Numbered from the stretch's first letter, positions 44,792 to 53,965 are shown. The stretch is 64,000 bases of DNA from Allobosea sp. Root381 (GCF_001429395.1 NZ_LMJT01000044.1:1-64000); one strand, 5' to 3'. Program-made: numbers and translations. The notes: generated by a model not told the origin, from the sequence alone.

Positions 44792-45262
44792 ATGAACTTC
44801 GATTTCTGGAACGAGCTTGATTTGATCCTGCGCCTGCTCGCGGGAACGGCGGTGGGCGTGATCGTGGGTTGGGAACGCACCATCAAGCAGAGCATGGCCG
44901 GCATCCGCACCTTCGGCCTCGTCGGCCTGGGCACGGCGACCGCCGCCGCCGTCTTCGCCGGCCCCGATCAGGTCGATGCGTCGAGCCGCGTGATCCAGGG
45001 CGTCCTGACGGGAATCGGCTTTCTCGGCGCCGGCGTCATCTCGCTGGCGAAGGAAGAGGGCACACCGCGCGGCCTCACCACGGCGGCAGCGATCTGGGTG
45101 ACCGCCGCCCTCGGCTGCGCCGCCGGCCTCGGCGACTGGCCGATCATGCTGACCGCGACCGCCATGGCGGTGCTGCTGCTGGCGATCAACCACTCCGTCG
45201 AGCGCTGGGCCGGCAGGCCGAAGGACACCGACGACAATGCCGGGCGCCCGCTCGACCGCTAG
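44792..45262 (+). CDS. MgtC/SapB family membrane protein
   Basis: 156 residues from ATG 44792 (GGGGGG five bases upstream); a TTG at 44780 is a weaker alternative. It has four to five membrane segments and the family core GTAVGVIVGWERTIK, GIRTFGLVGLG, GIGFLGAGVI and GLTTAAAIWVTAALG. MgtC-like proteins affect magnesium limitation and F-type ATPase activity in other bacteria. This one lacks the long C-terminal ACT-like domain, so it resembles the short YhiD/SapB form. Confidence 0.92.
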   Translation: MNFDFWNELDLILRLLAGTAVGVIVGWERTIKQSMAGIRTFGLVGLGTATAAAVFAGPDQVDASSRVIQGVLTGIGFLGAGVISLAKEEGTPRGLTTAAAIWVTAALGCAAGLGDWPIMLTATAMAVLLLAINHSVERWAGRPKDTDDNAGRPLDR

Positions 45263-45287
45263 GTTTCCGTCAGGTCGCGAACGAGGC

Positions 45288-46289
45288 TCAGTCCAGGAAG
45301 CGGACCGGGACGCCGGGCGTCACGAGATCGGCCAGTTCCTCGGCATCCCAGTTGGTCAGCCTGACGCAGCCATGCGAGGTCGTCTTGCTGACTTTCGCGG
45401 GCTCCGGCGTGCCGTGGATGCCGAAGGTCGGCTTCGACAGCGCGATCCAGATGGTGCCGACCGGGCCGTTGGGGCCCGGCGGCAGGACGAGCTTCTCGGT
45501 GTTCCTGCCCTGTTGGAAGTTCTTCTCGGGATCGTAGGTGTAGTTCGGGTTCTTGGCGATCCGCTCGACGGTGTGCTCGCCGGCGGGGGACGGCGTGTCC
45601 TCGCTGCCGATGGTTGCGGGATAGCTCGCCAGGATGACGTCGCCCTCGCCGTAGACGATGACCATGCCGGTGCTCTTGACCGCATCGACCCGCCGCGCCG
45701 CGCCCTTCTCCAGCGAACGGCCGGCCGAGACGACGAGCACGCTCTCGCCCGCCCTGCTGAAGCGCTCCCCCGGATTGAGCGCCTGCAGCAGCTTCTCGCT
45801 CATATGGAAACGCTCGCCGAGCATCTCCTGCGGGGTGGTATAGGAGAGGCGCCTCATCCGCGCCTGCTTGGCATAGTCCGTGGGAATGGCGTCGGCGAAG
45901 CTGTAGTCCGCATCCTTGCCCGACAGCTCATAGGCCACGACGACGTCGCCGACCGCATCGCCGCCGAGCCCGGTCCAAACCACCTCGTCGATCTCGTCGC
46001 CACCGCCGAGATTGGCCTGGCGCCGATACTGCGCCACCGCCTTGCGGAAATTCTCGCCGTCGACGCCGTCGATCACGCCGGGCGAAATGCTCCGCCGGCT
46101 GAGCAGAACCTGGGCCTTGACGATAAAAGGATCGGGTCCGCCGGTTGCCGGGATGCCGCGCTGGGCGAAGCTTGCGCCGTTGACCTCCTCCGCAGTCAGC
46201 GCGGCAGCCGGCCCGCAGGCGATTCCCACGGCCGCGGAAACGGAGAGGAACGCCGACAGCAACGCGGTTCGCAGGTGGGGTAAGGGCAT
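45288..46289 (-). CDS. L,D-transpeptidase (YkuD family)
   Basis: 333 residues with a signal peptide (cleavage near AAA/LT), a peptidoglycan-binding-like N-terminal part, and the C-terminal YkuD domain. The active site is His292 (GIHGTPEP) and SHGCVRL with catalytic Cys308. Periplasmic enzymes of this type make 3-3 crosslinks in peptidoglycan or attach proteins to it. GGAG lies seven bases before the ATG. It ends 25 bp from the convergent MgtC-like gene. Confidence 0.93.
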   Translation of the reverse strand: MPLPHLRTALLSAFLSVSAAVGIACGPAAALTAEEVNGASFAQRGIPATGGPDPFIVKAQVLLSRRSISPGVIDGVDGENFRKAVAQYRRQANLGGGDEIDEVVWTGLGGDAVGDVVVAYELSGKDADYSFADAIPTDYAKQARMRRLSYTTPQEMLGERFHMSEKLLQALNPGERFSRAGESVLVVSAGRSLEKGAARRVDAVKSTGMVIVYGEGDVILASYPATIGSEDTPSPAGEHTVERIAKNPNYTYDPEKNFQQGRNTEKLVLPPGPNGPVGTIWIALSKPTFGIHGTPEPAKVSKTTSHGCVRLTNWDAEELADLVTPGVPVRFLD

Positions 46290-46379
46290 CGACGGGCTCC
46301 GGATACATCCGGAATCTATACGGCCGAAGGTCGCACCAGGTTCCCGGCGTCCGACGAAACCCGCACCAGCATCCGCCGC

Positions 46380-46979
46380 CTACAGGCAGTTGACCCAGAG
46401 CACCCGCGTCCCGCCCTCCGCCGCATTGGCAAAACGATGCGGGCGCGACGACAGGAAGCGGAAACTGTCGCCCTCCCGAAGGGTCCAGCTTTCGCTCTCG
46501 ACACTGAGATGCATCGCGCCTTCCATGACGAGCCCGGCCTCCTCGCCGCCATGGGTGTAGAGCTCGTCTCCGGTGCTGGCGCCCGCCTCCATCTCGACGA
46601 GGTAGAGGCTGAGCTTCGAGCCGTCGGTATGCGGCGTCAGCAGCTGCTTTCGGATGCCCGAGCGCCAGAGCTGCAATTCACTGCGCGCCGTCCCGCGCAC
46701 GATGGTCGCCGTCCGGTCGCCGGCGACATTCGGAGGAGGAAAGAGATCGCCGAGCCCGACGCCCAGAGCATCCGCCATGCTCACCAGTGCGCGCAGCGTC
46801 GGCGAGGACTTGCCACGCTCGATCTGGCTGAGGAAGCCGATGGAAAGCTGCGTCCGGGCGGCCAGATCGACCAGCGACAGGCTGCGTTCGCGCCGCAAGC
46901 GGCGCAGGCCCGCCCCGATCTGCTCATCGACCTGAGGCTGGAGCGGAGGCTGGGACGGGGTGGCGGCGGATGTGCTCAT
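46380..46979 (-). CDS. XRE-family regulator with C-terminal cupin domain
   Basis: 199 residues: helix-turn-helix (about 20-75, LRRLRRERSLSLVDLAART, LSIGFLSQIERGKSSPTL) and a cupin sensor domain (about 110-195, EEAGLVMEGAMHLSVESE). Regulators of this plan (for example PuuR) respond to small metabolites and often control nearby amine or amino-acid genes. It diverges from an amino-acid-type ABC importer and an amine-oxidase-like gene. Two palindromes in the shared region are likely its operators. Confidence 0.93.
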   Translation of the reverse strand: MSTSAATPSQPPLQPQVDEQIGAGLRRLRRERSLSLVDLAARTQLSIGFLSQIERGKSSPTLRALVSMADALGVGLGDLFPPPNVAGDRTATIVRGTARSELQLWRSGIRKQLLTPHTDGSKLSLYLVEMEAGASTGDELYTHGGEEAGLVMEGAMHLSVESESWTLREGDSFRFLSSRPHRFANAAEGGTRVLWVNCL

Positions 46980-47114
46980 CTCGACTCCATGGGCGCCGAT
47001 ATTTCATGCACATGAAATGGCTTGCCGGCAATATCGTCCTATGCTCGTATCTTCATGCTCATGAAAAATCATGACCGCGCGCCGGACGCGTGAAATAAGC
47101 AGGGGATCATTGCG
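46980..47114. promoter_or_regulatory. Divergent control region with two operator-like palindromes
   Basis: Perfect palindrome ATTTCATG-CA-CATGAAAT at 47001-47018, and a shorter copy TTCATG-CT-CATGAA at 47052-47065, with centres 49 bp apart. The first abuts the regulator's start, suggesting autoregulation. The second lies about 50 bp before the binding-protein start. Confidence 0.75.
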
Positions 47115-47870
47115 ATGGAACGTCGGACCTTTCTCTCCATGCTGGCGGGCAGCGCTATGGCGGCCGGCATCCTTCCCGCCCGGGCGCAGGCCGTCCTCAA
47201 GGTCGGCTCGACGCCCACCGGCAGCCCCTTCACCTTCCTCGACACCAAGACCAACACGATCGAGGGCGTGATGGTCGACCTGATCAAGGCGATCGCCGAC
47301 GCGTCCGACTTCAAGGTCGCGGTCGAGGGCATGCAGTTTTCGACACTGATCCCGTCGCTGACCAGCAACAAGGTCGATATCGTCGCCGCCGCGATGTACA
47401 TCACCCCGGTCCGCAAGGAGGTGATCGATTTCTCGGACCCGATCTACACCTATGGCGAGGGTCTGATCGTCCCGGCGACCGACAGCAAGGATTACGTCAC
47501 CTTCGAGGACATGAAGGGCATGTCGATCGGCGTGCAGATCGGCACCGCCTATGTCGACGTGCTGCAGAAGTCCGGGCTGTTCTCCGAGGTCAAGCTCTAC
47601 AAGACGCTGCCGGACATCCTGGCGGATGTGAACGCGGCGCGCGTCCAGGCCGCGGTCTTCGACCTCCCGATCATCGCCTACAACCTCTCGCAGGGGCAGT
47701 TCCCGAAGGTCCGCATCGTCAAGTCCTACAAGCCGGTGATCTCCGGCTCGGTCGGCATCGGCGTACGCAAGACCGATGGCGAGCTGCTGAAGAAGATCAA
47801 CACCGGCCTCGCCAAGCTCAAGGCCGACGGCACGGTCGACAAGATCCTCGCCAAATGGGGCCTGGCCTGA
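47115..47870 (+). CDS. ABC transporter substrate-binding protein, polar amino acid family (SBP_bac_3)
   Basis: 251 residues with a signal peptide (MERRTFLSMLAGSAMAAGIL, cleaved near ARA/QA) and the family features GSTPTGSPFTF, NTIEGVMVDLIKAIAD, VDIVAAAMYITPVRKEVIDF and a terminal TVDKILAKWGL. It binds an amino acid or amine. GGGGAT precedes the ATG. A palindromic repeat separates it from its permease gene. Confidence 0.93.
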   Translation: MERRTFLSMLAGSAMAAGILPARAQAVLKVGSTPTGSPFTFLDTKTNTIEGVMVDLIKAIADASDFKVAVEGMQFSTLIPSLTSNKVDIVAAAMYITPVRKEVIDFSDPIYTYGEGLIVPATDSKDYVTFEDMKGMSIGVQIGTAYVDVLQKSGLFSEVKLYKTLPDILADVNAARVQAAVFDLPIIAYNLSQGQFPKVRIVKSYKPVISGSVGIGVRKTDGELLKKINTGLAKLKADGTVDKILAKWGLA

Positions 47871-47899
47871 TCTCGCGCCTTTGATCGCCACCTCGCGCC

Positions 47900-47999
47900 G
47901 TCATCCCGGGCGAAGCGAAGCGTAGACCCGGGATCCCTGCCGGAACGGTTCAGGCATGGATCCCGGATCGGCGCCGCTCCGCGGCTCGTCCGGGATGAC
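47900..47999. repeat. Palindromic intergenic repeat (double hairpin)
   Basis: About 100 bp bounded by GTCATCCCGGG and CCGGGATGAC. It contains ATCCCGGG/CCCGGGAT and a second arm pair around a GC-rich loop. It sits between the binding-protein and permease genes and may stabilise or attenuate the transcript. Confidence 0.65.
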
Positions 48000-48049
48000 G
48001 CGTCGAGGTTCGCAAGCCGCTCCAAAATCCCTCCGACCTCCGGAGTTTC

Positions 48050-48712
48050 ATGCAGACCTTCCTGAGGGACGCCACACAGTTCCTGCCGCTCCTGCTTCAG
48101 GGCGTGAAGTTCACGATCATCGTGGCGCTGGGCTCGCTCGCGCTGTCGACCGTGCTCGGCCTGGTCTGGGCCCTGATGCGGGTCTCAGGCATCGGCTGGC
48201 TCGGCATGATCGCCAAGGTCGCCGTCAACACGTTGCGCGGCATTCCGATCCTGGTGCAGCTCTTCTATATCTATTTCGTGCTGCCCGAGTTCGGCATCGC
48301 GCTGACGGCGCTGCAGGCGGCGATCATCGGGCTCGGCATCGCTTACTCCGCCTATCAGGCCGAGAACTTCCGCGCCGGGATCGAGGCCATAGACCACGGC
48401 CAGATCGAAGCGGCGCAATCGATCGGGATGGGCTGGGGCATGACGATGCGCCGCGTCATCCTCCCGCAGGCGGTCCGGATCGTCCTGCCGCCCTACGGCA
48501 ACATCATGGTGATGATGCTGAAGGATTCCTCGCAGGCCTCGACGATCACGGTCGCAGAGCTGACCTTGCAGGGCACGCTGATCGCCTCTTCGACCTTCAA
48601 GAACATGACGGTCTATTCGCTCGTCGCGCTGCTCTATCTGGCGATGTGCCTGCCGCTGATGGGCTTCGTCGGCTGGCTCGAACGCCGCTTCGGCAAGGGA
48701 GCCCGGCGATGA
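48050..48712 (+). CDS. ABC transporter permease, polar amino acid family (HisM/GlnP-type)
   Basis: 220 residues with five to six membrane segments, LRGIPILVQLFYIYFVLPE and the coupling loop EAAQSIGMGWGMTMRRVILP, all typical of amino-acid ABC permeases. GGAG is five bases before the ATG. The stop overlaps the ATPase start (ATGA). Only one permease gene is present, so it may act as a homodimer. Confidence 0.94.
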   Translation: MQTFLRDATQFLPLLLQGVKFTIIVALGSLALSTVLGLVWALMRVSGIGWLGMIAKVAVNTLRGIPILVQLFYIYFVLPEFGIALTALQAAIIGLGIAYSAYQAENFRAGIEAIDHGQIEAAQSIGMGWGMTMRRVILPQAVRIVLPPYGNIMVMMLKDSSQASTITVAELTLQGTLIASSTFKNMTVYSLVALLYLAMCLPLMGFVGWLERRFGKGARR

Positions 48713-49452
48713 CCCGCCCGATGATCGAGATATCCGGCGTCACCAAGAGCTTCGGCGCCTTCCCCGTGCTGAAGGGCGTCACGGCCAGCGTCGACAAGGG
48801 CGAGGTCGTCTGCCTGATCGGCCCGTCGGGCTCCGGCAAGTCGACCATCCTGCGCTGCATCAACGGCCTCGAATCCTATGATGGTGGCAGCATCGACATC
48901 GACGGCGCCCGCGTCGAGCGCGACAAGCCCTCGATCGTCGGCATCCGCACGGCGATGGCGATGGTGTTCCAGCGCTTCAACCTGTTCCCGCACCGCACCG
49001 CGCTCGAAAACGTCGTCGAGGGCCCGATCTATGTGAAGAAGGAACCGCCTGCGCAGGCCCTGGCGCTCGGCCGCGAACTGCTGGCGCGCGTCGGCCTCGG
49101 CGACAAGATCGACGTCTATCCGGGGCAGCTCTCCGGCGGTCAGATGCAGCGCGTCGCGATCGCGCGCGCGCTCGCCATGCAGCCCAAGGCGATCCTGTTC
49201 GACGAACCGACTTCGGCGCTCGATCCCGAGTTGGTCGGCGAGGTGCTGCAGGTGATGAAGAGCCTGGCCGACGAAGGCATGACCATGCTCGTCGTCACCC
49301 ACGAAATGGGCTTTGCCCGCGAGGTCGCCGACCGCGTGCTGTTCCTCGACGGCGGCGTCATCGTCGAGCAGGGCCCGGCGCGCGAGGTGCTGAGCGCGCC
49401 CAACCATCCGCGCACCCAGGATTTCCTGCGCCGCGTGCTGCGGCCGATTTGA
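48709..49452 (+). CDS. ABC transporter ATP-binding protein, polar amino acid family (GlnQ-type)
   Basis: 247 residues with Walker A IGPSGSGKSTILRCING, signature LSGGQMQRVAIARALAM, Walker B ILFDEPTSALDPE and H-loop VVTHEMGFA. ATG 48709 overlaps the permease stop. The sequence before it in the same frame is shadow of the permease gene, so the internal start is clear. Confidence 0.95.
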   Translation: MTRPMIEISGVTKSFGAFPVLKGVTASVDKGEVVCLIGPSGSGKSTILRCINGLESYDGGSIDIDGARVERDKPSIVGIRTAMAMVFQRFNLFPHRTALENVVEGPIYVKKEPPAQALALGRELLARVGLGDKIDVYPGQLSGGQMQRVAIARALAMQPKAILFDEPTSALDPELVGEVLQVMKSLADEGMTMLVVTHEMGFAREVADRVLFLDGGVIVEQGPAREVLSAPNHPRTQDFLRRVLRPI

Positions 49453-49463
49453 GGGACGCCACG

Positions 49464-50765
49464 ATGGCCGAACCGTTCCCGCTCGAACCCTCGCTCTGGC
49501 ACGCGACCGCCCCCGCCGCCGCACCGGTATCGCCGCTTGCAGCCGACGCCGCGGCCGATGTCTGCGTGATCGGCGCAGGCTACGCCGGCCTCTCCACCGC
49601 GCTGCACCTGGCCGAGGCCGGCATCTCCGTCGTGGTGTTGGAGGCTCATGAACCGGGCTGGGGCGGTTCGGGCCGCAATGGCGGCCAGGTGATTCCCGGC
49701 ATCAAATACGATCCGAGCGAGATCGCCGCGAAATTCGGCGTGGATGCCGGCGAGGCCCTGACACGCTTCGTCGGCTCGACGGCCGATCTCGTCTTCGATC
49801 TGATAGATCGCCACGGCATGGATGTGCCGTACAAGCGCGCCGGCTGGATTCAGGGCGCGCATACGCCTGCCATGGTCGAGACGGTGAAGCGACGGGCGGC
49901 GGAATGGCAAGCGCGCGGCGTCGATGCCGACTTCCTCGACAAGGACGCCGTCGCGCGGCTGCTCGGCAGCGACCGCTATCTCGGCGGTTGGCTCGACCGA
50001 CGCGCCGGCGGCGTGCAGCCACTGGCCTATGCGCGCGGGCTGGCGAAGGCCGCCATAGAGGCCGGGGCGCGCATCCATGGCCAGAGCCGTGTCGTCGCGC
50101 TGAAGCGCAACGGCGCGAGCTGGAGCGTCCGCACGGCCCAGGGCGCGAGCGTGACGGCACCGCGCGTCGTGGTCGCAACCAACGGCTATACCGGCGACCT
50201 GATCCCGAAGCTGCGCCAGACCGTGATCCGTCCGAACTCCTTCATCGTGGCGACGGAAGCCCTATCCGACAATCTCGCCGGCACGATCCTGCCCGAGGGC
50301 CAGGTCACCTCCGACACACGGCAATTGCTGCTGTATTTCCGCAAGGACCATCAGAACCGGCTCCTGATGGGCGGGCGCGGCCCGTTCCGCGAACCGAAGG
50401 ACGCTTCCGACTGGGCCCATCTCGAGCGGGTCGTCGGCAAGATGTATCCGCAGGCGAAGGGCGTGCCCTTCGGGTTCCGCTGGTGCGGGCGCGTGGCGCT
50501 GACGCGGGATTTCCTGCCGCATCTGCACGAGCCCGAACCCGGCCTGCTCGTCGACATCGGCTGCATGGGGCGCGGCGTCGGCCTGCAGAGCGCCATGGGC
50601 AAGGCCATGGCCGATTACCTAGCGACAGGCGATCGCGCCCGCCTGCCCTTCCCGGTGGTGCCGATCAAGCCGTTGCCGCTGCACGCGCTCAACGAGCTCT
50701 ACGTCTCGGCGATCATCACCTGGTACCGGCTGACCGACGGCGGCATGAAGGACAAGGCGGCCTGA
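49464..50765 (+). CDS. FAD-dependent amine/amino-acid oxidoreductase (DadA/PuuB-like)
   Basis: 433 residues from ATG 49464 (GAGGG eight bases upstream). The FAD Rossmann motif VIGAGYAGLSTALHLAEAG (about 31-49) is followed by GWGGSGRNGGQVIPG. ATNGYTGDLIPKL and a late GCMGRGVGLQSAMGK complete a DAO-family pattern seen in gamma-glutamylputrescine oxidase and related enzymes. Next to an amino-acid ABC importer and an XRE-cupin regulator, it probably oxidises the imported amine or amino acid. Confidence 0.9.
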   Translation: MAEPFPLEPSLWHATAPAAAPVSPLAADAAADVCVIGAGYAGLSTALHLAEAGISVVVLEAHEPGWGGSGRNGGQVIPGIKYDPSEIAAKFGVDAGEALTRFVGSTADLVFDLIDRHGMDVPYKRAGWIQGAHTPAMVETVKRRAAEWQARGVDADFLDKDAVARLLGSDRYLGGWLDRRAGGVQPLAYARGLAKAAIEAGARIHGQSRVVALKRNGASWSVRTAQGASVTAPRVVVATNGYTGDLIPKLRQTVIRPNSFIVATEALSDNLAGTILPEGQVTSDTRQLLLYFRKDHQNRLLMGGRGPFREPKDASDWAHLERVVGKMYPQAKGVPFGFRWCGRVALTRDFLPHLHEPEPGLLVDIGCMGRGVGLQSAMGKAMADYLATGDRARLPFPVVPIKPLPLHALNELYVSAIITWYRLTDGGMKDKAA

Positions 50766-50804
50766 GCCGCTGGGCGAGTGGGCGCTGAAGCTTGGAACAG
50801 CGTC

Positions 50805-50844
50805 GTCATTCCGGGCTCATCGCTTCGCGATACCCCGGAATGAC
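50805..50844. terminator. Palindrome between convergent genes, likely bidirectional terminator
   Basis: GTCATTCCGGG (50805-50815) pairs perfectly with CCCGGAATGAC (50834-50844), with an inner ATCGC-TTC-GCGAT stem. It lies midway between two convergent stop codons (50765 and 50858) and belongs to the same GTCAT...ATGAC repeat type seen elsewhere in the window. Confidence 0.65.
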
Positions 50845-50857
50845 GGTACCCGTTTGC

Positions 50858-51970
50858 TCACGCCGCGCGCGCCGCGGCCTTCTTCTCGGCGGCATGCTGC
50901 TCCTCCGACAGACCTGCCCGCCAATAGCTGACGACCAGATGCTGGTCGCGCCCGGGACGCAGGCGCTGCCGGGCGGCGGCGCGGATATGGCGAAAAGCCT
51001 CGTTCTCGGTCGCCGACCAGAGATAGGTCTCCGGCCCCTCGGCCTTCCAGACAAGCGCGTCGAACGCCGCCACCAAGGGCGATTCGGCCCCCTTTTGCTG
51101 CCCGTCGCGATGCAGCCAGTGGATCGACACTCCCTCCGGCGCGGCGAGCTGCTGCTCTTCCGCCGCGCCGTCAACCTCGATGAAGACGAGGCCTACAGTC
51201 TGCGCGGGCAGGTTCTCGAGCATGCGCGATACCGCCGGCAGGCCGGTCTCGTCGCAGAGGAAGACGTAGCGCTCGGCCGGCTTCAGCCCGCGCCCGCCCG
51301 GGCCGGCCATGCCGATGCGGTCGCCTACCACGGCACGCGCCGCGAAGGCCGAGCCAGGGCCGGCATCCTCATGCAGCACGAAATCGATCGCCAGCGTCCC
51401 CGCAGCGGCGTCGATCTCCCGGATCGTGTATTTGCGGATGGCGGGCCGCTGTTCCGGTGGCGGCTGTTGCAGCAGCCCGTCGGCGCCCAGCATCGGCCAG
51501 GCCGGCTCCACCGAGGCATCCGGCGGGAAGAAGAGCCGCACATGCAGCGCCTCGAGCGAAGCGTAGCGCGCGAGGTCCGTGCCACTGAGGCGGATCCGCT
51601 TCATATGCGGCGTGACCAGTTCCGTGCCGGTGACGGTGAGCACGCGAAACTCCGGCGGCAGCGACGGCGCAGCGCCGTCACCGACCCAGAGGATCGTCGG
51701 GCGCTCGCCCGCCGGCGCGAACTCCACGACATGGCTCGCGATCGCCCGCTTCATGTCCTGCAGCGAGGCAAGGTCCGGCGCCGTGATCGAGACCACGAGC
51801 TCGCCGGTCCCGCTCCGCAGCAACGCCTTGCCGCCGTCGAGCAGGATCGCAACCTCCCCGCCCTCGCGAGCGATCCGGGCGCCATGCTCGACGAGATGCT
51901 CGCAAAGCGGCGCCAGCACGGCCTCCGGCTCGGCCAGCGCGATCGTCGTCTCGGCGGAAAACAGGCTCAT
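50858..51970 (-). CDS. Siderophore-interacting protein (NADPH-type ferric-siderophore reductase) with N-terminal DUF2218 domain
   Basis: 370 residues. The first ~95 residues form a DUF2218-type domain (LAPLCEHLVEHGARI, LQDMKRAIASHVVEFA). The rest is a SIP/ViuB flavin reductase (FAD_binding_9): VTPHMKRIRLSG, RKYTIREID, FVLHEDAGPGSAFA, PGGRGL and a C-terminal YLWSATENEAFR. Such cytosolic enzymes reduce ferric siderophore to release iron. GAGGA precedes the ATG. It is the last gene of the siderophore operon, 22 bp after the binding protein. Confidence 0.92.
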   Translation of the reverse strand: MSLFSAETTIALAEPEAVLAPLCEHLVEHGARIAREGGEVAILLDGGKALLRSGTGELVVSITAPDLASLQDMKRAIASHVVEFAPAGERPTILWVGDGAAPSLPPEFRVLTVTGTELVTPHMKRIRLSGTDLARYASLEALHVRLFFPPDASVEPAWPMLGADGLLQQPPPEQRPAIRKYTIREIDAAAGTLAIDFVLHEDAGPGSAFAARAVVGDRIGMAGPGGRGLKPAERYVFLCDETGLPAVSRMLENLPAQTVGLVFIEVDGAAEEQQLAAPEGVSIHWLHRDGQQKGAESPLVAAFDALVWKAEGPETYLWSATENEAFRHIRAAARQRLRPGRDQHLVVSYWRAGLSEEQHAAEKKAAARAA

Positions 51971-51992
51971 GCGGTCCTCGTCCTTCGATTAT

Positions 51993-53123
51993 TCAGGGGC
52001 GCCCGCCGGCATCGCGCGGGTCGAGCCACAGCGTGCCGTCCAGCGGAATCGCCGAAAAGCGCGCCGCCTCGCGCAGCGTCGCTTGCGGATCAATATCGGC
52101 GAAGCGCTCGGGATGAACCCATTTCGCCAGCGCCTCGATGGCGACGACATGCAGCGGCGTGTCGTTGAAGAGCTGCCACATCGCGCTCGCCTTGCCGTTG
52201 CGCACGGCGCTAAGGGTCGCGATGCCGGGATGGGCGAGCAGCTTGGCGAAGCTGGCCTTCGCCGTGTCGGGCGGCACGCCGAGCCCGAGCACGAGGCCGC
52301 CGGACTTCGCCATATGCGTGCCGCCGGTCGCGACATAGACGTCCGGATCCGAGCTGATCAGCTGTTCGAGGCTGATCTGCCCGGTAGCACCCGGCACCAG
52401 CGGCGCCGACATGTTGCTGCCGCCAGCCGCGGTGATGAAATCGTCGAAAGTGCCCTTGCCCGGCGTCCCGCAGCAATCCGGCCCGCCGGCATGGGCGTGG
52501 ATGAAGACGGAAGGTCGTTCCACCCCTTCGAGGCGCCGGGCGATCTCGCCGAGCCGGCCTTCATAGAAACGGATGAACTCTTCCGCCTGCTGTTCGCGCC
52601 CGATCAGCCTGGCGAGGATGCGCAGGCTCGGCACGGTGTCGCTCAGCGGCTTCAGGTAGAAATCGACCACGGCCACCTTGATGCCTGCCGCCTCAAGCCG
52701 CTGGAGGATGTCCCCCGGCCCCCGGCGCGTGCCGGCGAGCGAACCGCTGAGCACGACAAGGTCTGGTGCAAGCGCAACCGTCTTCTCGAGCGAGAAGCCG
52801 CCCTCCGTGCCGCCATCGCCGACGGTCGGTATGCTCTCGATCGCGGGAAAGCGGCTGCGGTAGCGCGCATAGGCGTCGGGGTTCTGGCGCTGATGGTCGG
52901 AACCCCAGCCCGCCAGCAGGCTGAGCGGATCCGGATGCAGCAGCCCGAGTGCGTTGAGCTGACGCCCCTGCGCCAGCACGATGCGCTTGGCCGGCGCAGG
53001 CAGCGTGATGGTGCGGCCGTGAAGATCGGTCACCGTGACAGGCTGCGCGATGGCAACCGTCGCCAGCGACAATGCCCCGAGCGCTGCGACGAGCGCCAGA
53101 CGGAACTGGCGGGCGAAACTCAT
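51993..53123 (-). CDS. Iron-siderophore ABC transporter substrate-binding protein (TroA-like)
   Basis: 376 residues with a signal peptide (LALVAALGALSLATVAIAQP). The Fe/B12-binding fold shows VTDLHGRTITLPAPAKRIVL, LAPDLVVLSG, a helix-linker-helix and SSDPDVYVATGG. ATG 53123 overlaps the esterase stop (ATGA). The matching permease and ATPase genes are not in the window, so they must be encoded elsewhere or shared. Confidence 0.9.
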   Translation of the reverse strand: MSFARQFRLALVAALGALSLATVAIAQPVTVTDLHGRTITLPAPAKRIVLAQGRQLNALGLLHPDPLSLLAGWGSDHQRQNPDAYARYRSRFPAIESIPTVGDGGTEGGFSLEKTVALAPDLVVLSGSLAGTRRGPGDILQRLEAAGIKVAVVDFYLKPLSDTVPSLRILARLIGREQQAEEFIRFYEGRLGEIARRLEGVERPSVFIHAHAGGPDCCGTPGKGTFDDFITAAGGSNMSAPLVPGATGQISLEQLISSDPDVYVATGGTHMAKSGGLVLGLGVPPDTAKASFAKLLAHPGIATLSAVRNGKASAMWQLFNDTPLHVVAIEALAKWVHPERFADIDPQATLREAARFSAIPLDGTLWLDPRDAGGRP

Positions 53124-53965
53124 GAGGCTGCGTTCCTCTGCAGGGCGGGGTCTGCGAGCGCGAAGGCAACCGCGCGCGAGAGCATGGCCGGGATGACCGA
53201 GACATGGTTCTCGCCGGGAAAGACGACGCATTCACAGGCGACCCGGCCGGAGTCGCGGAGCCTCTCGGCCATTTCGGCAACGTTCTCGTGCATGCGCGCC
53301 ATCGCGAGCCGCGCGTCGCGCGAAGGCGGAGCGCCCGGAGCGCCGGCCCGTTCGTCCTCGCCAACCGTCATCAGCAGTCGCCCTGCACGCACGTCGCCGG
53401 AACGGAACAGCTCTTCGGTCGCGAGGATCGCCCGGTCGTTCCACCAGATCGACGGGCTGCTGGCGACATGGGCGGCGAACAGCCCCGGCCGGGTGAACAG
53501 TGCATGCAACGCGAAAAGTCCGCCATAGGAATGGCCGATCAGCGCGCGCCGGCGGTCGTCGACCGGCGCCGCGGCGGCGATTCCCGGCAGGATTTCGTCC
53601 ACGATGACGCTCAGGAAGCGGTCCGCCCCGCCGGGAACCGGCAGCAGGTCGCGCTGCCGGCGCTCGACGTCGAAGGCCCGCTCGCCGGGATAGCCGATGC
53701 CCAGCACGATGGCGGGCCCGACGCCGGTCACCTCGCCCCTGCCTGCCTGCAGGCTCGCGGCGGCCAGGGCCGTCGCGAACAGCGCATTGCCGTCCATCAG
53801 GACGAGCAGCGGGAAGCCGCTGGGCGGCGGCGGCGCAGCAGGGACGCCCATGAACAGGCGGTAGACCTGCCCGTCGCTTGCGGTGAAGTCCCGCTGGATC
53901 GCCCCAGGGAGGACGACCGACCCGTTCGAATTCCCGCTGTTGCCCACGCTGCCCCCTTCGCTCAC
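53120..53965 (-). CDS. Alpha/beta hydrolase, ferric-siderophore esterase-like (BesA/IroE type)
   Basis: 281 residues from GTG 53965, which overlaps the receptor stop (GTGA); GTG 53947, preceded by AAGGGGG, is an alternative. It has LLVLMDGNALF, nucleophile motif GHSYGGLFALHALF, SPSIWW, GEDERAG and GENHVSVIPAML (catalytic His), matching esterases that cut catecholate siderophores (Esterase D/IroE family). No clear signal peptide, so it probably acts in the cytosol. Its place inside a siderophore operon supports the role. Confidence 0.87.
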   Translation of the reverse strand: MSEGGSVGNSGNSNGSVVLPGAIQRDFTASDGQVYRLFMGVPAAPPPPSGFPLLVLMDGNALFATALAAASLQAGRGEVTGVGPAIVLGIGYPGERAFDVERRQRDLLPVPGGADRFLSVIVDEILPGIAAAAPVDDRRRALIGHSYGGLFALHALFTRPGLFAAHVASSPSIWWNDRAILATEELFRSGDVRAGRLLMTVGEDERAGAPGAPPSRDARLAMARMHENVAEMAERLRDSGRVACECVVFPGENHVSVIPAMLSRAVAFALADPALQRNAAS

